From positions 72,542,961 to 72,606,960 of the forward strand of contig CM024760.1 in assembly GCA_014218235.1 (NCBI GenBank): 64,000 nt of DNA. The letters are read 5' to 3'. The notes below the pieces were generated by a model that saw only the letters and a program-made list of their open reading frames with translations, had not been told where the DNA came from and did no database searches. Origin of the DNA: Colocasia esculenta (Eukaryota; Streptophyta; Magnoliopsida; Alismatales; Araceae). Within the stretch, counting starts at the first letter, position 1. Each line of letters begins with the position of its first letter. Positions 30,841 through 42,261 of the stretch are shown piece after piece. The position numbers and the translations under genes were made by a program.

Positions 30841-31700
30841 CACATATCAAAAGAATCCATACCTAAGGAGATGATCAAAATACCTCCCTCCTTCTCTAAA
30901 TTAGAAGCCACACTGGCCTCTTTTGGTTGTTTCTTCTTTTTCTTGGACTTGTCCTGAATCTTGGGACAGTCAGCTTTCCAATGACCTTCTTCTTTGTGAT
31001 AGCGGCATCTATTGTTCTTTCCTTTTGACTTGGACTTAGACCTAAACTTGTTCTTTTTGCCGCCCTTATATTTTTGACATCCTCTGTCCTGACCCAAATC
31101 TTTTACTACCAAACTCTCACCTACACCAGAATTGTGTCTAACTTCATTTGATAGCAAAGTTGTTTTAACCTCCTCCATCTTCAAAGTGTCTTTCCTGTAG
31201 AGGATAGTTGTGACCAGATGGTCATAGGACTTCGACAAAGATGAAAGAAGAAGAAGAGTCTGATCTTCTTCCTCCACCTTGACTCCCCCACTGCAAAGCT
31301 GATAGATCAATTTATTGAAAACATTCATATGCTCTAAAAGGTCAGAACTATCAAACATGTGTAAACTGTAGAGTTGTTTTTTAGTTACAATTTATTTGTG
31401 AATGATTTGGAGATATAAAGATTCTCTAATTTCTCCTACATATCAGTAGTAGTCTCAAAATCAGCAACGTTATACATTACCTCGTTTGCCAAACATAACT
31501 GAATTGTGCTCATAGCTTTCAAATCAAGCTCATCCCAATCATCATTTTCTTCCCGACTTCTCCTAGCGAGAAGAGCTTTGTAAAGATTGTTCTACACTAG
31601 AATCACTTTCACTCTCTTTTGCCACAAACCAAAGTCAATCTTGTCGTCAAACTTTTGCATTTCAAATTTTGCAATCGACATCTTGGACTGCACTTAAAGC
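30753..31700 (-). pseudogene. gag: Gag and protease start of element E
   Basis: The start region near 31680 reads MSIAKFEMQKFDDKIDF, then LWQKRVKVIL and LARRSREENDDWDELDLKAM with stops. The intact piece 31358-30753 has the UBN2 C-terminal block (LLEHMNVFNKLIYQLCSGGV, LLSSLSKSYDHLVTTIL), a Lys-rich stretch, a degenerate zinc knuckle (CRYHKEEGHWKADC, second Cys replaced by His) and the protease motif WILDSNFSYHMC. Stops near 31600, 31450 and 31390 make it non-functional. Confidence 0.82.
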
Positions 31701-31740
31701 TTGATAGAATCGTAAAGAGTGCCCTACGATGGTCACCAAA

Positions 31741-32353
31741 TGTTGTGAAAGTGGGGCGATATATGTGTGCAACAATATGGACAAATAAACATGTGAATTG
31801 ACAAGTGACACGTGCATCAAAAATTGAGCGAGATGATTCTATGATGAAAATCGACAAAACAAACCACAAGATAGACAATAAATTTATGTGGTTCGGAGAG
31901 GCGATGTGTCTTCCTACATCCATGGGGAGAGCAGAGAGATTTTACCATGATGTAGAAGTAAGACAAAGTGGAAAGATACTCTTACAATGACACTCTTTCC
32001 TAAGCAGAGCAAGCAATTCCCAAGAACTGTGCTATCTTCCTCTGGAAAGGTGCTTCTCAAATAACCCCACAGAGCCTAAAATTACAACACCCATGATCTC
32101 CACGAATAGAGTATGGAGGAAAAGAGAGGAAAGCAGCCAAGACCACAACCGCCCTTCAACATGTTCTCGCAAGCACCCTCACCAACGCAAGTACGACGTG
32201 AGGATCCTCCCTTTTTTTTTAACCCCAACACATCTTTGTGTGGATCTTTGTTGAGGCTATTATGGGTTTGGGTACTAGGCATGGTTTCTTAATGGGAACC
32301 AAAACCATACCCATTACAATTGGTTGATTTGACCAAGTCAAACAATATACAAC
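31741..32353 (-). repeat. Probable 5' LTR of element E
   Basis: On the minus strand it would start TGTTGTATATTG (ending at 32353) and finish TTTCACAACA at 31741, followed by TTTGGTGACC as a PBS-like sequence. A second CAACA at 32089 is an alternative outer end, giving a 349-bp LTR. No partner LTR is available to decide. Confidence 0.5.
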
Positions 32354-34024
32354 AACTACGAGGGCATGGTGTAATGCCCCGACGCGGAATATCGGAGCGA
32401 TAAACAGTTAAATAAATAGTATAGAGCGAGAAGTAGACATCAAACCATTTAACAAATTGGAATAATGCCAAATGAACCATCTTTATTGATAATTCCACTA
32501 TCACTATTACATTCACTAATTCAGAGCCAAAAACTATGGGCCCAGAGCACTTATTCAAATAAGAACAACTACTAACTATCTAACTAACTACTAAGATGAT
32601 TGGTTGACGAAACGACAAGTCACTCTTGCACTTTGTCATCCCCTTCCTCATGCGTGTGGTAATCTCCATCAGACTCACCTGAAACACATGAAATATATAG
32701 CGCAGGGTGAGTGATAACGCTCAGTAGGACTTAATATCTCGTGAAACATGCATGCTTTAAGTGATTAATGTCTTGTAAAGCAGGATAATTAGATAGAACG
32801 ATCAATTATAGCCATGAGAGTAGTATCACATGATAGCGAGAGAGCAATAGTACTTTTCACAAGAAAATAGCACAACTAGCATGATAAAGATTGGCCATAT
32901 AACGAGATAGCACGTAAAATTACACGATAGTGCACTAGTCACGATAGCACGTTGGTTGATCTTATTTTCAACTGAGAGAACATAGTACTTTGATTGTCAT
33001 CATAGATTAATCTTAATAGTATAGTACTTGGATGTTATGCCATACACCTTGATCATTTAACTCCCATGGGCACTAGCACTTTCGGGCGCACCTCCCAGGA
33101 CCAGATAGGGCCCTTTATAATGTTGCCTAGCATTGATCATATTTTTATCTTAGACAATCAATAGATGTACCAAGAATAGATGAGAGTAATTGAAGAATAG
33201 AGGAGAGTATAGAGAAAACGTGAATAGATGAGAGGATAGAGAAAATAGATAAGAACGAGGGTCATATTCGTAAAACAACGATGAACATACGATAGTAATA
33301 GTTGCACAACACACACGATCGTGTGCCAAGAGTCTAGTGGAAGTCACTAACCACCCAATGACTATGCTACGAACACAGGCCAGAGGTCCGGCGTGATCTT
33401 AAGGTAAGAGAGAAAATCTAAGGCCATTGAATCATGTTGATCCCTAGGGGTAAAATAGGTATTGATGGTACAACCTACTCGTCAGCAATGGATGTCCACC
33501 AAAGCCAAGGAGTCTTACGGAGGCCTCGACAAGGAGTTCCTAGTCCAGTCAAGAGTATTCTTAACAGAGAGGTAGTCCAAGCCAAGATAAACTGTGTAGA
33601 GAAACGTTTGTCCTTCTTACCTTAAGTGCTCGAGGCAGAGGGATGCAATAACAGTATTAAATCGAACGAATAAAACGAAGACAAGTCATTTTTAAAATAA
33701 TAGGGAAATTTACATGAATAATTTCACTTAATTACCAGAAACATTATTGAGTAATTTATGTAAGGTCTCGTGTCAAAATTCATGTTTGGTGTGTGCCTAG
33801 GAGAGAGAATCAAGCTAGTATGTGAGAGTTGTGCACCCATCTTTTAAATAATAAAGTCACATGAAATAGTGCATTATAGGGGTTATACCATGATTATGGG
33901 GCATGATTGGTAAGGTTTACATGAAATTAGGGTTTCTAGACACAATAAGGTCACGACGTCAGTTAGCGTCGCATTCAGGTCGCGGCGTATTGGGCCGACG
34001 CGATGGTCTTGTTCTGGTCATGAC

Positions 34025-34568
34025 TAGGGTTGTCAATGGGCCGGGCCCAGGCTGAGCTTATATGAGCCTGGCCCAGGTCCGACTCATCAATATGCAAGTC
34101 CAAGCCCGGCCCAAGCTCGAGCAATGTCGATCCGGGTCCAATATTTTTACAAAATTGTAAAGCCCAACTAAGGCTCGGCCTGACCCGAATACTTAAATAA
34201 AAATTAAATTAATAATAAAAATAATATATTTAATAATATAAAACTTATAATCTCACTCAATTAAGTAGATTTTTTATGTTACTTATTTAATTTGTTTGAA
34301 AAAAGAGTTTTTAACTTTTAAATAAGTAAAATAACATAATTTTAACTAAGTACAATTTAGATTTGAAAAGAAAAAAAAAAGAAAACAGAACGGGTCGGGC
34401 CAGCCCATCAGGCTGAACTCAAAGCTCGAGTCTGGCCCATGGGCCTAGGCGGGCTAGGATTTTAGGCCTTACTAAAAACCCATGGGCCGAAAAGAGTCTT
34501 GCGGCCCGGCCCAAAATTGAGCCAAGCCCGCGAGCCTCTCAGGCTAGCCCGGCCCATTGACAGCCCTA
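34025..34568. mobile_element. M1: hAT-like MITE with GGGCCGGGC-rich termini
   Basis: Terminal inverted repeats TAGGGTTGTCAATGGGCCGG and, at the other end, the complement with one mismatch. The interior is A/T-rich with nested GGCCCA words. The flanking 8-mers GTCATGAC (34017-34024) and GCCGCAAC (34569-34576) differ only by transitions, consistent with a decayed 8-bp TSD. No coding capacity. Confidence 0.85.
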
Positions 34569-34619
34569 GCCGCAACGGGTCGAGCTGACGCGTTCAGGTC
34601 GAGACCAGCCTGATCTGTA

Positions 34620-34724
34620 GGTCGCGACAAGGCATCACGTCGCGTTCTTACACTAGCATGATCTGTAGGTCACGACGTAGAGTCTCGTCGCGTTAAGAAT
34701 GCGACGTGATGCCTTGTCGCGACC
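34620..34724. repeat. 31-bp inverted repeat in the LTR of F
   Basis: Arms 34620-34650 and 34694-34724 match with one mismatch, beginning GGTCGCGACAAGG and ending CCTTGTCGCGACC, with a 43-nt spacer that contains more of the same words. Confidence 0.9.
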
Positions 34725-35864
34725 TGGTTGAGAATGCGACCTATCGGGTCATCGTGTTCTTAGGGTCTCGGCCTGAGCTTAGAAGGTTGGTCAGGCCTCC
34801 TTGGGTTGCGGTCCATGCAGCCAAGAGCTTGACACAAGGCTCTTTAAATTTTCATATAAAATCGTATGCTTAATGAAAAATCATGGAATTAGTTTTAAAC
34901 GAAACTAGACTTGTAGAGGTATCAACCATAAAGAGTAAATAGATTTCTAACATGGTATTATCATGCTATGAATGGGATACTTCACGATGAACCAAAATTT
35001 GATGCAGTAATGAAAAATGATTTAATTCGAAAAGAATACGTGATGGAAATTGGGGAAAATAGTATCATTAGATCTCTAACATCATGTAGTATGTACAATA
35101 AAAATTTCAAAGCACGAGATCAAGTATAGACAGGGATTTAAGGTGAATATGTGGGGTTGAGTACATGTTCTTAACAGAACTTTGAGCACGAAATACTTAT
35201 GAATGACAAGATGAAATTGGGGAAAACATGGGGCTTTCAAAGATGGGATCATGATCTATCTAGGGTCAAGTTTAATTTAATTTTGCTTGAGAGATTGCCT
35301 ACCTTTAAACGTTTTTGTGATCCTATGGCATGAACTCGAAGAAACACGAAGATCCCCTTTTCCTAGCCTCCTCCACTTTGATCTTCTCGTCTAAAAGCTC
35401 TCTTCCGTGTCCTCCAAGCTCTAGAAAGTCAATAGGGTCGGCTAGGGACGAAATAGAGGTTTATTTGTATGTTTAAAGTTTCCAATTCCCATAAACTCTT
35501 TCCTTTCTTCAAACTCCGAATTTCCCATAATTATCTAACATTTCCATAGCATTTATCCTTCCATTTGACATGGGGTGGGTTTAAATCCGTGGCCAAGAGG
35601 TTAGGATGGGTTTAGGACTCTTCCTAGGATAATTATTAGTCATAATAGTGATTATCTTGCCCCTTTTTATATTATTAATAATTAAGGTACGAATTTAGGC
35701 TTAATTATCTCCCATCCAATATTGGGCTTCAACTTTGTGTCTCATTAACTCATGTTTGAACTATAATTATAGTCCATCACTTGTTTTTACTTAATGGGTT
35801 TTATTTATAAACATTTTTTTAATTTAAATTTGTTTTTCTCAATTCAAAATTGAGAGTTTCTACA

Positions 35865-35883
35865 TCCTCCCTCTCTTAAAAAG
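35865..35883 (-). other. Polypurine tract of element F
   Basis: Minus strand AAGAGAGGGAGGA directly before the 3' LTR start TGTAGAAACTC; the position fits the plus-strand primer. Confidence 0.8.
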
Positions 35884-35887
35884 AATT

Positions 35888-36642
35888 TGGTCCCCAAATT
35901 CATATGATCATAAGAGGAAGAATGACTTACTGAATAGATCTGGGTAGTTCTGTCTCATTGTTGCTTTGGGTTCCCACGTAGCTTCTTTTATTCCATGATT
36001 GTTCTAGAGTATCTTCACCACAGATATAGGTCGATTTCGAAGTTGTTGAATCTTCTTGTCTAGTATTCTGACTAGCTTCTCTTCATAGGTCATATCTTTA
36101 TGCAACACTATATCGTCGTAGCGAATTACACGCGATGGATTGTACACATACTTCCTTAGCATAGATACATGGAAGACATTGTGTACAGTGAAGTATTTTG
36201 GAGGTAGTTCCAGACGATATGCCACTTATCCTACTCTCTCAAGTACTTCAAATGGATCAATGAATCTTGGCCTTAACTTGCCTTTGATTCCAAATCTTTG
36301 AAATCCTCTTGTTGGAGATACCTTGAGTAATACATGATCTCCAATCTGAAACTCCAGGTCCCTTCTTATTTTATCTGCATAACTCTTTTGCCTGGATTAT
36401 ACTATCTTGATTCTGTCTCTGATGAGTTGAATGTCTCTGCTAGTACTTTGCACAAAGTTAGGTCCCAACCATTATTGTTCACCAACTTCATTCCAGCATA
36501 CAGGTAATCTACAGCTTCTACCATACAATGCTTCAAATGGAGCCATCGTGATACTTGCTTGGTAGCTATTGTTGTATGCAAACTCCATTAATGACAGTTG
36601 CTCATTCCAGTACCCTTCAAAGTCTATGGTACAGACATGTAG
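35888..36642 (-). pseudogene. pol: Integrase C-terminus and chromodomain of element F
   Basis: The minus strand reads the integrase core end (WNEQLSLMEFAYNNSYQASI, MAPFEALYGRSC), the GPY-like block (VLLKVSPTRGFQRFGIKGKL), VAYRLELPP with HNVFHVSMLRKYV, and a chromodomain-like tail (YEEKLVRILDKKIQQLRNRP, then IKEATWEPKATM) ending at 35908. Stops include a TGG-to-TAG change in the VKILW motif. The upstream part of pol is cut at 36642. Confidence 0.88.
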
Positions 36643-38623
36643 TGTAAGACCTGGCTTTCTGTCTGGTGTCTTGGCTGACTGGCCACTAACGCGTTCGGGC
36701 TGGGCGAAGCGTTAGTGTTGCGTTGTGGGTGTCCGACGCCACAGTCATCCTTATTGCAACCAGCTTGTGCATCGTGTTCTTGTTGTGCCCGGCTTTCCTG
36801 TCACGTCTTCGTGTCATGCCCAGTCAACGAGTCACGATAGTGTTCTGTCGCTCAGTCGTCTGACACCTGTCAAGGTGGCAAGCATGTCAGTATGACCTGT
36901 CGGGTTGTTGCAGCGTCCCTGGGGGACACGTTCTTGTCGCAGTGCGTTGACCCATCGCGTCTTGGGTGTCGAAGGCTTAAGGCCTTGGCCGGCAACCCCT
37001 TCTCCCTTTTTCTCCTCCCCCTCTTTTCTCCTCCCCCTCCGGCGGTGCTCCGCCTCCCTCTCTCCCCTTTGTGTGTTTCAGGTAAGGAAGAGGGTCGTGC
37101 TCGTGTTCTCGGCGTTGTGGAGCTTGCATGGAGCGAGGAGGAGGTGACCAATCTGATGTGAAGGGCCCTTATGGGTTTGTTTCTTCTTGAAAGGTAGGTA
37201 TTGCTTGTACCCTTCTCGATCTATGTGGATTGGGAGCCCTTCGTGGTTTGTAGATAGAATTTCCTTCTTCTCCATGCTCCCCTCCCTCGGGTGGTGTGTT
37301 TGTGGTGTGTGGGTGGCCGCGGGATGGAGCATCCTGCGGGTCTGCCTTCTTTCTGATGTCGCGACCGCGGTGCGCGTCGTGACACAAGAGGGCGTGATCG
37401 TGTCGCGGCACACCGGCCCGACACGATAGCGTCACAGTCTGACGGTCCGATGTGATCTTGTCGCGACTCGTTTCCCTATCGCAACATGGTTTCTGTCACG
37501 GTGCCCTTCCCCATCGTGATGGTATCACAATGGCCTAGGGGGACGCAACAGTACATGTGTGTGCCTCGGGTGTTTCTGTGGTTCTAGTTGGGGTGTCGGT
37601 GTGTGCCCCAGGGCTGGCTTGCCCTTAGGACCTTCAGGTGGAGAACGAGTCAGGTTGCCTCGCTGCATTCAGTTATTGAAGGTGACACATTCGTGGCCGT
37701 GTCTAGGCAGCAATGCCAAGAGGGTCGCGTCTGTCTAATAATCGATTGACTGGCAGTCAATCGATTATTAGCAGAGCGATGGGTTTTCCATGCTACTGGT
37801 GGTGTTTCCGAGGTTCTGGCTTGTTTGTGTGTGCCTTGGTTGGCCGATGGCCCTCTTGAGGGTCCGTGCGTGCCTCGTGCTTGCTGGGCTTGTCATGGGT
37901 TACAAGCCAGTGGTTCGGCGTGGTTATTATTGTGCTTGCCCTGCCTGTTCACCTGGTGCTTGGCACTTGAGGGCTTGTCCCATTCAAAGGTTGCCTCTAT
38001 TGCCTCGGATCCCCATCCTCGGGAGCCTGTTGAGGGAATGCTCTGGGCTACAACTGTGCTCGAGTTGGCGGACTCTAGAGCGGAGGGGAAAACGAGGTTT
38101 GGACACTGGCGCCGAGTCGTTTGTAGAGCTCTCTTGTCTGGGGTGAGACACCGAGGTCATTGAGGTGTTTTCTTCCCAGCACGGCCTAGATAGTCCTTTG
38201 TCTCACTGACACTCTCTACGTTGGTTCCAGAGCCACGTAGTGGTGCTAGGCATGGGGCCGTAGCTTGGTCAGGCTGCGGTGGTGCGTGCGTTCTTGTGGT
38301 GTTCTGTGGCGGCTCTGTCTTGCTCTTCCGGGGAGGTTAGAGGTAGGAGCCAGGCTGGCGAGTAGAGGGAGTGGCTGGTGTGTCCTCCTCTTGGCTTCCA
38401 GTGGCAGTGGCTTGGTTGTTGTTGTTGTGAGGAGGTTTCCTCACGACGTTTCCAAGTGTTATCCATTGCCCTAGCTGGCACGGCGGTTATAGCCTAGTCG
38501 TGCCTAGTTTCCGTAGGCATTGTTGGTTTGGCCTTGTTGGCCCGTGCTTCTCGTAGTTTCCGCTTCGGTGTCCTCTCGGTTCTGTAGTCCCATTCCTTGG
38601 TGCCAATCTGTGGTGGCACCGAC
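36643..38623. other. GC-rich unassigned stretch, possibly a truncated Gypsy LTR
   Basis: Begins TGTAAGACC, like a Gypsy LTR start, right where the pol of F stops, and contains GTCGCGAC-type words (37360-37520) as in S1 and the LTR of F. Open frames on both strands (for example 36870-37151 and 37790-38163) reflect high GC, have no recognisable domain and overlap each other. The 37-bp palindrome at 37735 lies here. The right edge is the LTR of element G. Confidence 0.4.
37735..37771. repeat. 37-bp near-perfect palindrome
   Basis: Two perfect 18-bp arms around one central G; the outer arm reads CTAATAATCGATTGACTG. The A/T-rich arms stand out from the GC-rich surroundings. Confidence 0.97.
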
Positions 38624-40076
38624 TGTAGATGTGTTTTTTTCAAAACACCTCCCACAAATAGATGATTAAAAAAAAGAGATTTTTTTTTGAAATAAAAGAA
38701 AATAAGGGAGCTATGGCACAATGGGAGAGAAAAGAATAAAACGTGCGTGTGTGCACAATAAAGGAGGTGTGATCGCTAGGTACGCGAGGGTACCGAAGGA
38801 GACAGGCAAAGGGGAAGACAAGGAGAGTACTTACCTTCACCCGAAGATCGCGGGAGTGTGGTGTGCGGGTTCACTTCTACTTCTTCCACCGGCCGGCCAG
38901 CGAAGAAGATTTAGCTCCGATTGTTACCTTGCAAAAAAAAGGAAGACAAGAAATAAGTGAAGCAAGATTAGAATTTGAGGTGCAGTAATAAACTCAAAGG
39001 AAATGAAGTAAAAAGCAAGAACATGGGCGTTAACACACCTTGTGGGGTGGTGTTAAACCCTAAAAAAGTGTGGGTGTGGAGAAAATAATGTGTGTGTGTG
39101 TGTGTTGTGATGTATGTAACAAATGAAATAGAAAGAAATGAAGGGAGAAGAAAGAGTGGCGATGTGAGCCGCTGCTGCAATGGACGAAGTGGACGAAGAA
39201 TGCCCCTCCCGCCTTGCTTCAATGCATGTGAGGAAGACCGCTCCGAACTCCAAGGATGAGAGACTTGAAAAGCTTGGGATGAAGGTTCTCCTTGGTTCGG
39301 AATTGAGTTTCTAATTCGGTAGGGCTTCGTCGTAGTGCGTGAGTGATGCTCAAATCAATGGCCTCGAGGGTCTATTTATAGGGAAAAAAATCTTAAATCG
39401 TGTCGGACACAGTGGACGCCTATCTTATAGAACCGCGTCTGACTAAGCTGCCGCGATTTCCAAGATCGACTTACTCCGATTAAGCCTTTCCAAACATTGA
39501 TTATAGCAGGTTTAAGAATCACGTCGGCATAGACCACCTCATTTATAACACTTCCAATTTGAATCGATTCTTTCCAAATATTCAAAAATGGAAATATTGA
39601 ATCGCGACGGCATAAGCCACCGCATATTTAAAGATAATCGTTCTCTGATGGAAATTGATCTTCATTCAGAGGAAGGTTAAAAACATGTTGGACAAGTTGG
39701 ACGCAGTTCTATTTAGCAAAAAAATCTTTCCAAAAACAATTTTGTAAATTGCCATAATTTGATAATGGAAACTCTTAATCGCGGCGGCCTTATAAGACGC
39801 AATTCAAAACAAAGTAACCGCCAGAAAAGGAAGTGTGATCCGCATCAATTTTACCTGCCGTGGATCAAGCCTCCTAAAAGGCATCCAATGTGTCAGACGC
39901 GAATCATTGAAGCTCAACAGACCCCTTTAGACCCCTTAGAGAAATCCCTAAAAATCCTATAAAATTATAGAAAAAATAGGAAAATCACTCACGAGGTTAA
40001 TTGAAGAGAGCCACTTTGAGGCATCGCGGTATAACATGAAATTTTCTTGATATGTTGCCAAAATAGCGTGTCTACA
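38624..40076 (-). repeat. 3' LTR of element G
   Basis: 1453 bp; minus strand starts TGTAGACACGC and ends CACATCTACA. TATA box TATAAATA on the minus strand at 39373-39380. The part 38624-39154 aligns with the truncated 5' LTR at 57617-58134. Contains a (TG)n stretch near 39090-39110. No gene. Confidence 0.92.
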
Positions 40077-40462
40077 CCTGCCTCGCCTTGGCATCTACTT
40101 TGCAAGGAAATGGAGCGGAATGACACGAAATTAGGGTAATGAAATGGGATGAATGAACTGGGATGAGGTGGAATGTCTAAAAAGTAGATGCCAAGGTGTG
40201 ATGAGACACACCTCAACAACATATGACAGGAGTTGTTCCTCCATTCAAAGTGAAGCGGCTTGTAGAAAACCTCAAGAGAAAACTCAATGTTTGGACGAAG
40301 GGAAAAGATGTGCACGTGGGCACGAAAAGGGAGAAAGATCAACTTCTAGCGTCGGGGAAGTACCTAAGGACACAATCCGTTAGGTTTCACCATTGGGGGC
40401 GTCTGCCACTGCCTCTGGTGGATCTTAGGGAAAATAAAGATGAATCGAAATAGGAATCCAAG
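40077..40462. other. 3' LTR junction and 3' non-coding region of element G
   Basis: The minus-strand purine-rich AAGGCGAGGCAGG abuts the 3' LTR as a likely PPT. A perfect 16-bp inverted repeat (CCTTGGCATCTACTTT, 40086-40101, against 40181-40196) flanks the junction. The region to 40462 may hold the decayed 5' end of the DUF7745 gene (plus-strand frames with FKVKRLVENLKRKLNV), but I cannot confirm that. Confidence 0.55.
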
Positions 40463-41713
40463 GCAATGAGTTTCTCAAGAAATGATCTCCAAACATCGAC
40501 AAAATGAATTGAGTACCTGATTCGGAATGGAATATTTCATGTTACACCCACCATCACCCTTGACATGACCACCATCCTCTCCAAGTGGGGCATTAATAAC
40601 CTAGCCATCCATGCCAAAAGGTACCATGAGATTCACCTAGATTGGGCGGCTATGGGGGCATTAGTAGAACTTTGACACCCCCAAACCCATACCTTCCTTT
40701 TCAAGACCTTTGAAACCACTATCCTATTGAAAGAGGTTGAGCTATTGTTAGGCTTGAAACGGATGAAAAGAGGCGAGGAAGATGAGATGGCAATCATGTC
40801 GCGGTGCTATACGAGCAAGGCGGTGCTTGAAGACTTCATGGATGCCAAGGCGGCTCAAGATGTCCGGACCGAAAAAGGAATTAACTTGCAAAAACTGGAA
40901 GCCTGGACCACAAGGGAGATACCAAGGGCAGGAGATGATGAGAGGATGGAAAAGGTGATGAGAGGGTTTTCCATCTGTGTGGCGGGTGCACTCCTCTTTC
41001 CAACAATTGACAACATCTTAGAGGAAGACCAATTGAGCGCGGTATGCGGCATATGGGAGGGCGAGAGACTGGGACCGGCGGTGTTAGCCTTCCTTTACAG
41101 CGGACTCACAGAGGCAAGCTTGGGTAGGCCTCCCTACGGTTCCATGCTTCTTTTCACTTGTTGGACTGACCTACACTTCAAGTTTGATTTGAGCAATGAA
41201 GTCCCTAGCTCGTCCCAAATCTTCTCCAAAAGTCCGCTCCGGCACTTGGACAATCTGGTAGGCTTGGAAGGGTGAGTGGCTAACTGAGTGCCACAACTCA
41301 AGACGTAGGCGGATTGGCGTGATCATCTCCGAAGCATGCCCAGGAATGCATTCACTTGCACTTCGGCGCCTCTTCTTACCAGGGACCTGCGGACACGGCT
41401 AGCACCTGGTGTGAACCTGCGTCTGATCGGGGAATCTGAGTTCATGCTTTATAATCCACACCGCTGCCTCTCTCAACTCGGACTCCCACGCCGCAACTTT
41501 GAGGGGTCGTCTCACCTTTCACTAATCAAGAGGCGGGAAATTGGAACTAACAACGACGGTGAAGAGGCGGACACTATTAAAGCTCTGTGGAAGGTTTGTT
41601 ATTTCAGGAGGCCGATCCCACATGTGGAGGAGGTGGAGGATGAGTGGATGGCTTATGTACGGGAGCTCCTAAAAATCTGGCCCAAAGTGGCCGTTTGTAA
41701 GTGTCAACATTGA
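40463..41713 (+). pseudogene. DUF7745-like passenger gene in element G
   Basis: Reads MSFSRNDLQTSTK, then ITLDMTTILSKWGINNLAIH, HTFLFKTFETTILLKEVELL, the central MRGFSICVAGALLFPTIDNI, VLAFLYSGLTEA and MLLFTCWTDLHFKF, and, after a frameshift near 41275, ESEFMLYNPHRCLSQLG. These match the conserved order of the plant DUF7745 family (function unknown), commonly found in or beside retrotransposons. Stops at 40502 and 40670, TGA at 41273 and the frameshift make it a pseudogene. It lies antisense to gag-pol of G, upstream of the PMD gene. The family name is given from memory of its motifs. Confidence 0.65.
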
Positions 41714-42261
41714 TTCATCAATAAAAAAATATATTGCATCCTTTACACGGCCAAATTGCATCTTTATGCGTGATTGTATCATCCAAATACCATTGATTTT
41801 CTCCTCAAAAATAACCCTCGGGTGAGCATTTTGGAATCGCGACGGATACAAATGTCGTGTTTTACCTCTGAATCTGTGTCCAATAAAGCCGCCGCGTTTA
41901 ACCTTAATTGCGTCTACCATTCCCGACGCGTTTCAATTGTACTTCAAAATTTGAAAATCGCGCGCCTCAAACTTAGAGCCGGGGCAATGGTGACTTTATG
42001 AATCGCGTCGACGGCCAATGACACATTTAATATAAACACTCAAAATGCACGTCGTCTGAAGCAGACGTGATTTAATCTTGTTCTGAGGTGTTAAAACGCC
42101 TGAAGGCGCGACCATTTCGTTCTTTTCACCCCTTTGACTTCCTTCCCTCTCCCATCTCCGATCCCTCTCCTCTCTCCCCACTCTCTCAACTCTCTCACTC
42201 TCTTTCAACTCTCCCTCGACTCTCTCCTCTCTCCTCTCCGGCTAAGCGGCATCGCGGCGCG
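41714..42261 (+). other. Non-coding stretch between the DUF7745 and PMD genes
   Basis: Contains dispersed GCGTC/GACGC words (AATCGCGTCGACGGCC near 42001) and, just before the ATG at 42262, a C/T-rich leader (CTCTCTCC repeats, about 42140-42240) typical of plant 5' UTRs. No gene seen. Confidence 0.6.

Larger units (their letters stand above)
29061..32353 (-). mobile_element. Element E: Tork-like Ty1/Copia retrotransposon, 3' truncated and decayed
   Basis: On the minus strand: 5' LTR (about 32353-31741), gag, protease, integrase and the first part of RT, where LTR D interrupts it at 29060/29061. Gag starts MSIAKFEMQKFDDKIDF as in Tnt1-type elements. Many in-frame stops make it the oldest-looking element here. 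RT remainder and 3' LTR are absent. Confidence 0.85.
32370..35864 (-). repeat. 3' LTR of element F (Tekay-like Gypsy), containing a MITE
   Basis: Plus-strand ends TGTAATGCCCC and GAGTTTCTACA. The left end resembles that of the LTR of A (GCGGAATATCGGAGCG against GCGGAAATATCGAGGCG). A purine tract (minus strand) abuts the right end, marking this as the 3' LTR of a leftward element. Inside are GTCGCGAC-rich repeats, a 31-bp inverted repeat (34620-34724) and the MITE at 34025. I see no gene in it. Confidence 0.82.

Noticed and set aside
36870..38163. Several GC-rich frames on both strands as a host gene
   Set aside because: Frames overlap, show no domain or consistent splice pattern, and the block looks like repeat DNA.
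40077..40462. First exon of the DUF7745 gene
   Set aside because: Two overlapping frames compete, neither joins the downstream frame with a convincing splice site; recorded as undecided.
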